From contig JAJZQG010000049.1 of the NCBI GenBank assembly GCA_021847645.1, forward strand, positions 1-42,492: 42,492 bases of DNA, given 5' to 3'. The stretch comes from Myxococcales bacterium. GTDB lineage: Bacteria; Myxococcota_A; Polyangia; Polyangiales; Polyangiaceae. Below the pieces are notes generated by a model that saw only the letters and a program-made list of their open reading frames with translations, was not told the origin of the DNA and did no database searches. The translations under genes were made by a program, and so were the position numbers. Positions 17,820-26,174 of this stretch are shown here, in pieces (position 1 is the first letter of the stretch; every line of letters begins with the position of its first letter).

Positions 17820-19105
17820 GCCCGGACAACCTGTCGCGCAAGGTCGATCGAACTCCGCAGCGAACGCCTGGCGCGCATCGCGCACGGCCGCGCCGAGCTG
17901 CCGTCGCGATCGCCGCCGCGGCTGCTGCCGCCATCGTCGCCACCGCGGCGGTGCACCACGCCGCAGCCGAGTACGTGCGCCCCGACTTCCCCGTGACGCT
18001 CGTGGTGGGCCCGTCGCTCGGGCCGCAGCCGATGGCGCGCTCCGACGTGGCGCGCACCGGACGGGCCGCGCGCCTGCCCGACGCGCCGCGCGAGCTGTGG
18101 CACCGCAAGATCCGCGGCGGGTTGTCCTTGCCGCCCATGGTCGACGCCAATGGCTCCATCGTGATCGCGGCTGCGGTCGCCGAGCTGCTGCAGATGACTC
18201 CGGACGGCAACGAGCAATGGCACCACGGTCTGGGCACGAGCGTGGCCTCGGACGGGCCGGTGATCCTATCGGACGGCACACGCGTGGTGCTCACCTCGCT
18301 GGGCGATGCGTGGGGAATCGGCCCCGACGGCTCCGAGCGATTCCACGCGGATCTGAGCGCGTTGGGCGCGGATCCGAAGGTAGCGCCGTTGCCTCTCGAC
18401 AATGGGCACTTGGTGGTGGCGATCGCGTCGAACCTGGCCGAGATCGACTCGCAGGGCCTGCTGGTCGATCGCACCGCGCTTCCCGAGCGCGCGGTCGGCA
18501 TGCTCGTGGCCTCGGGCTCCGGGGTGATCGCCACGGGCGACTCGGGCAAGGTCTACCGGTGGCAGCCGCCCGTGGCTCCTCGGCTCGTCGGCTCGTTCGG
18601 CGGCATCGTGCGCGACGGCGCAATCCTATCCGAGCCGGGCTCGCTGGCCGCGGTGGTCGATGCTTCGCGCCTGGTGAAGCTCGACTTGTCGAGCGGCAGC
18701 TCCGACACGCTGCTGAGCATGCCGGGCATGGAGGGCCCGCCCGCGGTCGGTCCCAAGGGCGTGCTGCGGGTGGCCGGCTCGGCCGGCTTGCTGGTGGGCA
18801 TGAAGGGCCCGGACGAGACGCTGCGCACCTCGCTCAACGCCGCGCCGCCCACGGACCAGGGCGCTGCGGACGCGGGCCCGGCCGTACCGCTGTACACGAC
18901 GCCCAGCCCGCCGCTGGTAATCGATCGCGACGGCCGCGTGGCGTTCGTGCGATCGGACGGACGAGTCGGCGTGGTGTCGCCCACCGGCGCCGTGCGCGCG
19001 GTGGACAAGCCGGCGTGCGGCAGCCCGTTCGCGCTGGTGCCCGCGGGGGACAAGAAGTTCCTGGTGGCGTGCCGCAACGGGAGCGTGAAGCTGTACGGGG
19101 AGTGA
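17816..19105 (+). CDS. Exported beta-propeller protein of the kinase cassette
   Basis: A 429-residue protein starting at an ATG that overlaps the kinase stop (ATGA). A basic N-terminus and an Ala-rich hydrophobic segment (about residues 28-52) look like a signal peptide or anchor. The rest has repeated short strands of the PQQ/WD-like propeller type (for example L-W-H-R-K-I-R-G-G, G-N-E-Q-W-H-H-G, G-R-V-G-V-V-S-P-T-G), ending in N-G-S-V-K-L-Y-G-E. No catalytic motif was seen. Because it is coupled to the kinase gene, it may be the external partner or ligand-binding component for the kinase ectodomain. A long frame in the same phase continues upstream through the kinase region, but is a shadow. 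Confidence 0.75.
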
Positions 19106-19153
19106 GCGCCAAGCCGCGACCGGGTAACGTGGGACAGGTCATCCACCCTGGAC

Positions 19154-20030
19154 TCAGGGCGCATGCACGAGTCCCGATCGGAACCCGTAGAGCGTGGAGA
19201 TCGGCACCTGGTACGCCTGACCCGTGCAAGTTTGGACATCAACCACCTTCTTGCGGCTCGTTCAGGCTGGTGCAATACACATCGACCGACTCGCCCGCCG
19301 GCAGCGTGACTTCAGCCCGCGCCACGATCACGCGGAATTCGGTGAACGGCAGGACCCAGGCCTCGGAGCTCTTGACGGGATACCGCGATAGCAGGAAGGT
19401 GCCGGTGTTGCCGTTCCAGGCGAATCTCGCACGCGGGTCCTGCGTGCACGCCGCACGCGTTTGGTCCGGGCTGGCAAACGATTCGAGCTGCACGAACCCG
19501 CAAGAGTAGCAGGCTTTGTCTTGAGCCAAGCTCGACCCCGTCAGCAACGGCAGTGTTTGCGCGACGCAATTCCTGGTCAGGCAGGCGCTCAGATCGTTGA
19601 CCGGCCGTCCCGAAGCGTCGCCCTTCGGCTCTACACACTGGCTCTGGACGCACTCGATGAACTGGTCGAACGCAGCGTTGGGCGCCGCGCACGGGGGGGT
19701 CGTATGTGGCGCCGGCACTACACCGTTTTGATCCGTCGGGTCGTTCGGCACCGTGTCCAGGTCGAAGTCGAAGACCGCGTCGTACGGAAACGCGCTCGAG
19801 GCAGCGTCGAGGATCGCCGCGCGCGTGTCCGGGCCCCAAGCCTCCTGGACACAGACCACATCCGACGGCAGGGCGGCGACCGCGGACGGTGCCTTCGCCA
19901 GCCGCTCGGCGTGGTAGGCATCGAACGCGCCGTAGAGCTGGAGATTCACCGAATCGACGACGAGCTTTGACACGAACCCCCGTTCAGCGTGAAATGCGGC
20001 ACACTGCCGTAGACTTGACCATCCGCGCAT
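19154..20030 (-). pseudogene. Decayed endonuclease/exonuclease/phosphatase-family gene
   Basis: The frame ending at 19239 encodes the N-terminal half of an EEP-superfamily protein: V-N-L-Q-L-Y-G, D-V-V-C-V-Q-E-A-W (the metal-binding Glu), G-N-T-G-T-F-L-L-S-R-Y-P and V-D-V-Y-C-T-S-L. It then stops after N-E-P-Q-E-G-G. The family's G-D-x-N and terminal S-D-H catalytic motifs are absent. In the neighbouring frame, 19154-19252 reads on as K-K-V-V-D-V-Q-T-C through V-P-I-S-T-L-Y-G-F-R-S-G-L-V, which looks like the expected C-terminus. An internal deletion with frameshift is the simplest explanation. No signal peptide follows the ATG at 20028-20030, so the 5' end may also be lost. Alternatively it is a divergent intact gene, 19239-20030. 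Confidence 0.55.
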
Positions 20031-20052
20031 CGGGCGGTAGGCCAGGGCTTCG

Positions 20053-20820
20053 ATGCTCCCCACGCTGTCTCGCCCCGCTCCGCACTGGTTGGCAACCTTG
20101 CTGGCGGGTGCGGTGTGGCTGGCGGCGGGAAGCGCGCCCGCCTCGGGCTCGCGCGTACTGCCCAAGAGGTTCACGCGCTCGCCCTATTCGTTGATGTCCC
20201 TTTCGGTGGGCCATCCGAACAACGGCTGGCAGGTTCGTGCGCGACGCCTGCGGGAAAAGACCTATTTGCATATCAAGCAAGGCAGCCGCCCGAACTCCTA
20301 CGGCCACCCGGCCCTGGTGCTCATGCTCGAGCGCAGCGCCCACGAGGTGGCCCGCGCCGCCCCAGGCGCCGTAATGCTCGTGGGCGATCTGTCCCGCGAG
20401 CCCGGCGGCCCCCTGCCGGGCCATCGCTCCCACCAGAGCGGCCGCGACGCCGACGTGGCCTTCTACGTGCGAGACGCCAAGGGCCGCCCGGCCAAGCTCA
20501 CGCACTTCGTGACCTTCGACGGCAATGGCCGCGCCACCGACGGCAGCGGCCTGGTGTTCGACGACGAGCGCAACTGGCTGCTCGTGCAGGCCTGGCTCAC
20601 GGACCACCGCGCGGGCATCTTGCACGTGTTCATCTCCACGCCGCTTCGCGCGCGGCTGCTGGCCTACGCGGCGGCCCACGACGCGCTACGTGCCTATGTC
20701 AACGAAGCCGCGGCCCTGCTCCACCAGCCGGAAGACTCCACGCCGCACGACGACCACTTCCACGTAAGAATCGCCTGCCCACGCGATCAGGACGAGATCT
20801 GCCAGGCGGAATCGATGTAG
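20053..20820 (+). CDS. mepA: MepA-type penicillin-insensitive murein endopeptidase
   Basis: MepA (LAS family, M74) cleaves the D-alanyl-diaminopimelate cross-links of peptidoglycan in the periplasm. This 255-residue protein has a signal peptide of about 30 residues and all zinc and catalytic motifs. H-R-S-H-Q-S-G-R-D-A-D places His127 and Asp134 at the same spacing as His113/Asp120 of E. coli MepA. P-H-D-D-H-F-H-V supplies His232, His235 and His237, matching His206/209/211. Length is close to the E. coli enzyme. It starts 22 bases from the likely start of the decayed EEP gene on the opposite strand, and converges with the cyclic-nucleotide-binding gene. Confidence 0.9.
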   Translation: MLPTLSRPAPHWLATLLAGAVWLAAGSAPASGSRVLPKRFTRSPYSLMSLSVGHPNNGWQVRARRLREKTYLHIKQGSRPNSYGHPALVLMLERSAHEVARAAPGAVMLVGDLSREPGGPLPGHRSHQSGRDADVAFYVRDAKGRPAKLTHFVTFDGNGRATDGSGLVFDDERNWLLVQAWLTDHRAGILHVFISTPLRARLLAYAAAHDALRAYVNEAAALLHQPEDSTPHDDHFHVRIACPRDQDEICQAESM

Positions 20821-20860
20821 CGCGCCGGAGGTGACGAGTCATCGCCCGTCGACGGCCGCC

Positions 20861-22396
20861 TCACGGCTCGGCGTAGCTGGACGCCACGTCTGCCAGGTAC
20901 GCCACGGCCGGCGGGAACTCCGCCGCGAACGAGCCGAACTTCGACGCAGGCATGCGCAGCACGATCGAGTCGGACATCACGATCACCGACTTGCGCGCCG
21001 GCATGCGGTTGAGCAGCGCCTCGTGCCCCACCACGCTGCCCGGAGGCAACGGCACCGAATCGTCGCCCTGCACGACCTCGAACTCCCCCGCAAGCGTGAT
21101 GTACAGCCCGTCGCAGCGCTTTCCCTTCTCCTCGAGTACGATCCCGGGCGCTGCCCGGCGCACCTCGAACAGGCGCGCCAGCGCCAGCTTCTGCTGCACG
21201 TCGAACGCGGCGAACAGGGGAGACGTCTGCAACGTAAGAGTCAGCAGACGACGAGTGAGCAGATCGAACAACGCACGATGCACGTCGGAGTACGCCTCGG
21301 CGATGCGACGCAACTCCGCGGTAGCAATCCGCAATAGCGACAGGGGCCCTTGGGCCCGCACGCTGGCCGGGTACACGCCCCCTCGCAGCAGGGCCGCCTC
21401 GCCGAAGGCCTGGCCCTCGGTCAGGATCGCGCCCGGCGCGGCCTCGCCGTGAATCAGCATCTCGCCAGTGCCGTCCACGACTACGAACAGAGCATCCGCG
21501 GCCTCGCCCCCGCGGCACACCCACTGCCCTTCGCCCAGGGAATGCACATTCGAGGAGCGCGCCAGCTCGGCCAGCGCCTCGGGCGATACCTCCGCAAACA
21601 ACGTCGTAGCCGACAAGCTCGACACGCGCTCGGCGCGCAACGCGTCCAACACCTCCGGGTCGTCGATCCGGCTCAGCGAGGACAGGCTCATCGCCTCCAA
21701 GTCGCCGATCTCGATGGCGACGGACTCCTCGGCCGGGACATCCTCGTAGCGAACCTCGTCGGCCGTGAGGTCGAGCGAGAGAGAGAGCGGCTTGGCCAGC
21801 GCAGCCAGACCGCCCGCCGGCATGCCGCCCACGAAGCTCGGCCCGTCCGGAGGCGAGATGCGCACCTTGGGGCGCGCCGCAGGCGGAACGGGGGGCGGCT
21901 CCGGCTCGCTCATGAGAGCACGCAGCACGGCTTTCGGCACCGGCGGCGCGACGGCCCCGGCTGCCGGCGCGCTCGGCAATGCGACGGGCGGGGGCGGCGG
22001 ACGCAGCGTGTCCTTGGGCACCGGCGGAGGCGGACGAAACGCCGGCGCCTGCAGCGCCTTGGCGCGAAGCGCGCGGGTCGATTGCTGGTCGAACGACGAC
22101 AGCACGTCGGCGCGCTGCGGATTGAGCTCGACCAACTGGCGCGCAACTGCCACCGCGCGCGTCAGGAACCCCTGCTTCTCGAGCAACTGCACCGCCGTGA
22201 CCCAGGCGCGCTCGGCCTCGGCCTTCTTGCCCGCCTTCACCAGCGCTTCGCCCAGCCGGTGCGGCCAGCGCGGCTCCTCGGGCTCCAGCCTCGCCAGCGC
22301 CTGCAGCGCCTCCACCGCGTCCCGCGCGTTTGCCTTCCGCACGGCTTCGTCGAGCTTGTCCCTCAGTCGTGTTCCCTCTTCCGTCGGTCTTGCCAT
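20861..22396 (-). CDS. TPR protein with two cyclic-nucleotide-binding domains
   Basis: A 511-residue soluble protein. Residues 1 to about 100 are helical TPR-like repeats (L-Q-A-L-A-R-L-E-P-E-E-P-R-W-P-H-R-L-G-E). A Pro-rich linker follows to about residue 240. Two Crp-type cNMP-binding beta-barrels come next, at about 270-385 (F-A-E-V-S-P-E-A-L, G-E-G-Q-W-V-C-R-G-G, A-F-G-E-A-A-L-L) and 395-505 (F-A-A-F-D-V-Q-Q-K-L, P-G-S-V-V-G-H-E-A-L-L). The first keeps a G-E-A-A phosphate cassette while the second has G-H-E-A, so nucleotide binding by the second is uncertain. There is no DNA-binding or kinase output. It starts 39 bases after the S41/lipoprotein operon and may be its fifth gene. Confidence 0.85.
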   Translation of the reverse strand: MARPTEEGTRLRDKLDEAVRKANARDAVEALQALARLEPEEPRWPHRLGEALVKAGKKAEAERAWVTAVQLLEKQGFLTRAVAVARQLVELNPQRADVLSSFDQQSTRALRAKALQAPAFRPPPPVPKDTLRPPPPPVALPSAPAAGAVAPPVPKAVLRALMSEPEPPPVPPAARPKVRISPPDGPSFVGGMPAGGLAALAKPLSLSLDLTADEVRYEDVPAEESVAIEIGDLEAMSLSSLSRIDDPEVLDALRAERVSSLSATTLFAEVSPEALAELARSSNVHSLGEGQWVCRGGEAADALFVVVDGTGEMLIHGEAAPGAILTEGQAFGEAALLRGGVYPASVRAQGPLSLLRIATAELRRIAEAYSDVHRALFDLLTRRLLTLTLQTSPLFAAFDVQQKLALARLFEVRRAAPGIVLEEKGKRCDGLYITLAGEFEVVQGDDSVPLPPGSVVGHEALLNRMPARKSVIVMSDSIVLRMPASKFGSFAAEFPPAVAYLADVASSYAEP

Positions 22397-22435
22397 GCGC
22401 TCCGTCCCTGTGCTTTGGCTCGCCTCGCCGCGCCG

Positions 22436-23257
22436 TCACCACCGCTGCCGGTCCGACGGCATGCGACCATACCACCGCCGCTTCCCAATCGACTCCAACC
22501 GATCCCTCACCCGCTGCTGCGTTGCCTTGTCCACCGGTTGGGCACGCGCGACGCTCAACGCCGACATGCCATCCGCAGGCTGCAGCGACGCGTCGTCGAG
22601 GATGGCCCAGGTATTCAAGATAGTGGGCTTGAGCTCGACGTACACGCCCAGCGCCTCGGGTTGCGGCGGCGCCGTGCCTTCGAACCGGCACCAGCCGTTC
22701 GCGTCTGGTGCGTCGGTCACTGGACTCACGGGCGCGTCGAGCACAACGCCGTAGGTCATGGCCCGAACGACATAGATGTTGACGATGCCGCAGGCGCTGC
22801 CCGGCACTTTAGCCCACAACAACAGCTTCGCGGCCCCGCTCGTGGCACCGGTAGCCCTGCCGTACAACGCACTGCTACCCGCAATTCTCACGCAGCGCAG
22901 CCCCGACCGGCAGAGGCCTCCCGTCTCGACGTCGACGCGCTCCTGGCCGTCCGCACTCATCGCGACCCAGCCGGTCTGCCCCGCCCCGGTGCTCCACTCG
23001 AAGTCCGGATCCATGAGCAGGTCGCCGGCATGTTCGAGATTGCCGAACGGGCTGCGATCGAACACGAGGCGCTTGACCGGCCCTGCCTCTCTCGGAGGCT
23101 CCGCATCGACCTGCACGTCGGGCAGCGACGGCGCATCCGGCGGCGCCGCATCGATCGCCGCAACGGGCGCCGGGTTCACCGACGGCGTCTCGCTCGCGCA
23201 GCCCGCGGCCCAGACCACAGCGCTCGCCCAAGCCAGTATCGTCGCGCGCACGCTCAT
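22436..23257 (-). CDS. Jelly-roll-like lipoprotein, second copy
   Basis: A 273-residue lipoprotein; the lipobox A-A-G-C is at residues 17-20, followed by an Asp/Pro/Ala-rich linker. The folded part starts near residue 68 with the motif D-L-L-M-D-P-D-F-E-W, and continues with G-L-C-R-S-G-L-R-C-V and a C-terminal beta region. The N-x-L-x-D-x-x-F-E opening recalls CBM4/9-type jelly-rolls, so carbohydrate binding is possible. It is a clear paralogue of the lipoprotein at 25326-26174, sharing L-L-M-D-x-D-F-E-W, C-R-S-G-x-R-C and a G-W-C-x-F/L segment. Its ATG overlaps the stop of the S41-like gene (ATGA). Confidence 0.75.
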   Translation of the reverse strand: MSVRATILAWASAVVWAAGCASETPSVNPAPVAAIDAAPPDAPSLPDVQVDAEPPREAGPVKRLVFDRSPFGNLEHAGDLLMDPDFEWSTGAGQTGWVAMSADGQERVDVETGGLCRSGLRCVRIAGSSALYGRATGATSGAAKLLLWAKVPGSACGIVNIYVVRAMTYGVVLDAPVSPVTDAPDANGWCRFEGTAPPQPEALGVYVELKPTILNTWAILDDASLQPADGMSALSVARAQPVDKATQQRVRDRLESIGKRRWYGRMPSDRQRW

Positions 23258-25329
23258 GGCATGGCCTCCGATCTCACCCACGCCAGCGCTCGCTCGTAGA
23301 TCGTGTCGCGCCCCTGGAGCAGATCCGATTGCAGCGGCACGACGATTTCGTCGGGCGCCGCGCCCGTGCCGAGCTTCGTCTGGCCCTCGAACGAGACCGT
23401 GTCGCCGTCGGCAAATTGCAGCGCCGTGTTTCCCCAGAAGTTCAGCTGGTGGAACGATGAGAACGCTCCCGCCGTCGCATGGGGGCCGAAGATGCGGACC
23501 TTGGCCGCTCCCTTCATTCCGTAAGGCAGGTAGTCGCTCGCCGAGCCGTCGCGTTGGATGAGCAGTGCGACCGGCAGCTGCTCGTCGGGCGAGGAGCTGC
23601 CCACGGTATAGGTGATATCCGCGTGCGACTTGTACGTGTCGAAGATGGCCTGGCCCTCGGCGAGCGTGTTGGGCCCTTCGTAACCCGCCGTGGGACGCGC
23701 GAACGGAAAGACCGCCAGCACGAGCTTGTCGCGCACCAGCTCGGTGATCGCCTCCGGGGCGTCGATGGTGCCGCCGTTTCCCGCGCGGTGGTCGAGGATC
23801 AGGCCCCGCGCGTGCGCCGCGAAGTCGACATTGTTCTGCTGGAACAGGCTCGTATAGGCCGGGCCCCACAGGCTGTCCCAGGTCATGCCGTACAGGTCCT
23901 CGCTCGGTGCCGAGTCCACCAGCAGGCCGGTGAAGATCGCGTCGCCGACCGCGTGCGTGCTCGGATCCGGCCCGTCGACCAGGTGGTAGCCCGGACGATT
24001 GTCGCACTGCACGCTCGGCGCTTGGTCCGGATCGTCCGGCGGCAACGACGATATCTCGATCACCTCGGGCACGTCCGAGCAGGCCAGCGTGGCCGGGTCG
24101 CACCGCAGCACGGTGATGGAGCGCGCGAACCTCGGGATCAGCCCGCGCATCCGCTCCGCGAATTCGGCGTTGACCTGCTCATCGTCGGCTTGCCACCAGC
24201 CCCAATCCACGTCGATCAGCGACCGCGCCCACTCGATGGGGTGCATGCCGTCCACCGCCACGAGCCGGTCGCCCGGATGCATGTCCAGGTTGTGACCGGG
24301 CCCCACGTGCGACACCAGCAGGTCGAGATACCGCGGATCGGACGGCCAGACGTCCGGTGATTGGTCGGCGTGCCCCTCGATGAAACACAGGTTCAGGTGC
24401 TTGGGCACGTTCAGCAGGTCCATCATCCCGTCGAGGTGCGAGTGCCAGTCGTGCAGCTTGTGGATGGCCGTGGAGAAGTGATTCCAGAAGGACCAGGCGG
24501 TGCCGGCCGATCGCATCTTCTCGAGCTCGGCCAGGGCGTCGGGCAGGTAGTGCTGGCGCGAGTAGGCGCCGCCGAAGAACCAGCGCAGCCGCGTCTCGAG
24601 CAGGTCCACCACGCGAGAGCGATCCTGCGCCCGCGGAAGCCCGGGCACCAACGCGGCTCCCTGACGGCAGGAGCCGCCGACGCACACGGCGTCGGGTCCG
24701 CACACGCTGTCGCGCACACCGCTGCACGACGGCAGCTCGACATACGCACCGGCCGGCACGATCTCGAAGCCGTCCACGTCCGTCTGGCCACGCACCGCAA
24801 TCGCCACGCCCGCGAGGTCGCCGGCGTCGATGGACACGGCGCCGGACTGCAGCTCCACCCAGCCGTCGCTCGTGCATCGTCCCGTGGGCGTCATGTCCGC
24901 CAGCACGCGTCCCTCCGGACGGGTCGCGTACCTGGCCTCGAACACGGCGGCCGAGCTGCCGCCCCGGGCCCACAGCCGGGCGCGATAGGACGCTCGCACC
25001 GTGGGCGCCTCCATCGGCACCACCACGAAGTCCCAGGGGCTCGCCGCTCGCACACGCGCGTAGCGGCTGCCTTGCAGGGCGTCGTCGCCCGCCACGGGCT
25101 CGATTCCCTCGATCCCGTTCGACCCGGCTCCTGCTTCGGCCGCGCCCGCATCCGCGTCGCCCGCGTCTGCGTCGAACGACGGCATGGTCTCGAAGCCTTC
25201 GGAGGCGACCGCATCGGGCGCAAAGGAGAAGTTGCCTTCCGGATCGAACGACCCCGCGGCAGCTGCTCGGGCCACGAGCGCAACGGCCGCAAGCGTGCCG
25301 GACGCCACGACGGTTCGCAGCGTGCTCAT
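23254..25329 (-). CDS. Exported S41-like protease, second copy
   Basis: A 691-residue exported protein; GGAGG lies six bases before the ATG at 25327-25329. After the signal peptide comes a jelly-roll-like region (S-E-G-F-E at about 43, D-G-W-V-E-L near 162), a small Cys knot (C-G-P-D-A-V-C-V-G-G-S-C), then the S41 part: a helix with L-H-D-W-H-S-H, a PDZ-like strand pair (G-D-R-L-V-A-V-D-G), the S41 signature strand G-L-I-L-D-H-R-A-G-N-G-G and the nucleophile region D-G-S-A-S-D. The Ser-Lys dyad lysine of CtpA-type enzymes is not found after the serine, but the upstream D-x-H-[ST] fits the tricorn-like S41B arrangement. Substrate unknown. It is a paralogue of 26171-28210. Confidence 0.75.
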   Translation of the reverse strand: MSTLRTVVASGTLAAVALVARAAAAGSFDPEGNFSFAPDAVASEGFETMPSFDADAGDADAGAAEAGAGSNGIEGIEPVAGDDALQGSRYARVRAASPWDFVVVPMEAPTVRASYRARLWARGGSSAAVFEARYATRPEGRVLADMTPTGRCTSDGWVELQSGAVSIDAGDLAGVAIAVRGQTDVDGFEIVPAGAYVELPSCSGVRDSVCGPDAVCVGGSCRQGAALVPGLPRAQDRSRVVDLLETRLRWFFGGAYSRQHYLPDALAELEKMRSAGTAWSFWNHFSTAIHKLHDWHSHLDGMMDLLNVPKHLNLCFIEGHADQSPDVWPSDPRYLDLLVSHVGPGHNLDMHPGDRLVAVDGMHPIEWARSLIDVDWGWWQADDEQVNAEFAERMRGLIPRFARSITVLRCDPATLACSDVPEVIEISSLPPDDPDQAPSVQCDNRPGYHLVDGPDPSTHAVGDAIFTGLLVDSAPSEDLYGMTWDSLWGPAYTSLFQQNNVDFAAHARGLILDHRAGNGGTIDAPEAITELVRDKLVLAVFPFARPTAGYEGPNTLAEGQAIFDTYKSHADITYTVGSSSPDEQLPVALLIQRDGSASDYLPYGMKGAAKVRIFGPHATAGAFSSFHQLNFWGNTALQFADGDTVSFEGQTKLGTGAAPDEIVVPLQSDLLQGRDTIYERALAWVRSEAMP

Positions 25330-26174
25330 CGGATCCTCCCTCGAAGCATCTGGGGAATCGGGGGCTCGCGCAAAGGGGCGGGACGGAGCCTCTCGCGCAG
25401 GACCGCCCGCAGACGATCGACGACGCGCGCGTGCTCTGCGCCGGCCTTCACCAGGGCGAGAGATGCGGCGCGCTGCGGCGCAGGCGCGGTCATGACCACG
25501 TCGTCGACCAGCACAGACGTGAGCGCCAGGCCGCTGACCGAGATGAACACGCAGGGCGTGTCGTTGGGCATCGGCACCGTCGCCGCGAGATGGCACCAGC
25601 CGTCCGAGTCCGGGGTGACGCCGTTGGCATCGATGGCTGGGCCGGGCGAGTCGGACAGCACGCAGCCTGCCACGGAGACGGACGCGATCGCGCACGTCGC
25701 GGAGGCCGGGGGTTTGATCCATAGGCTCAGATCGGCGTGGTCCGCGTTCGCGGGCGGGCGCATGGCGAAGCCGGCGATTCCGGATTGCCCGCTGACGTTC
25801 GCGCATCGGATGCCCGAGCGGCACGCCGTGCCGACCGCGAAGGCCGGCGCCGAAATGCCGCCCACGGGCAGGTCGCGGAACCATGGATACTGCATCGTGA
25901 ATGGCCCGGCCCACTCGAAGTCGCCGTCCATCAGCAGGTTGTCCGTGGCCGCGTAGTCGCCGAACGGATCGCGCCAGCTCACCGTGCGTCGCACCGCTAC
26001 GCCAGCGTCGGGCGCGACGGCTTGCGCATCGGAGGCCGACGAGTCGGGAGCTGCGTCGGCAGCCGCGTCGGCACCAGCAGGCCGGGGCGCGGGCGACGAC
26101 GCGCCGCCTTCGCTGCCGCATCCGGCGAGCATGGTCGCGGCCGCGAGGATGGCGAAGCTTGCGTGTCGAATCAT
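25326..26174 (-). CDS. Jelly-roll-like lipoprotein, first copy
   Basis: A 282-residue lipoprotein with lipobox L-A-G-C at residues 16-19 and a linker rich in Asp/Ala. The folded part begins D-N-L-L-M-D-G-D-F-E-W, then C-R-S-G-I-R-C, L-S-L-W-I-K-P-P and D-G-W-C-H-L, matching the second-copy lipoprotein segment by segment. A helical C-terminal stretch rich in Arg/Leu follows. Both ends overlap neighbouring S41-like genes by ATGA, so its output is tied to theirs. It probably works at the cell surface or periplasm with the exported protease, for instance as a substrate- or glycan-binding partner; the pairing is seen, the role is inferred. Confidence 0.75.
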   Translation of the reverse strand: MIRHASFAILAAATMLAGCGSEGGASSPAPRPAGADAAADAAPDSSASDAQAVAPDAGVAVRRTVSWRDPFGDYAATDNLLMDGDFEWAGPFTMQYPWFRDLPVGGISAPAFAVGTACRSGIRCANVSGQSGIAGFAMRPPANADHADLSLWIKPPASATCAIASVSVAGCVLSDSPGPAIDANGVTPDSDGWCHLAATVPMPNDTPCVFISVSGLALTSVLVDDVVMTAPAPQRAASLALVKAGAEHARVVDRLRAVLRERLRPAPLREPPIPQMLRGRIR

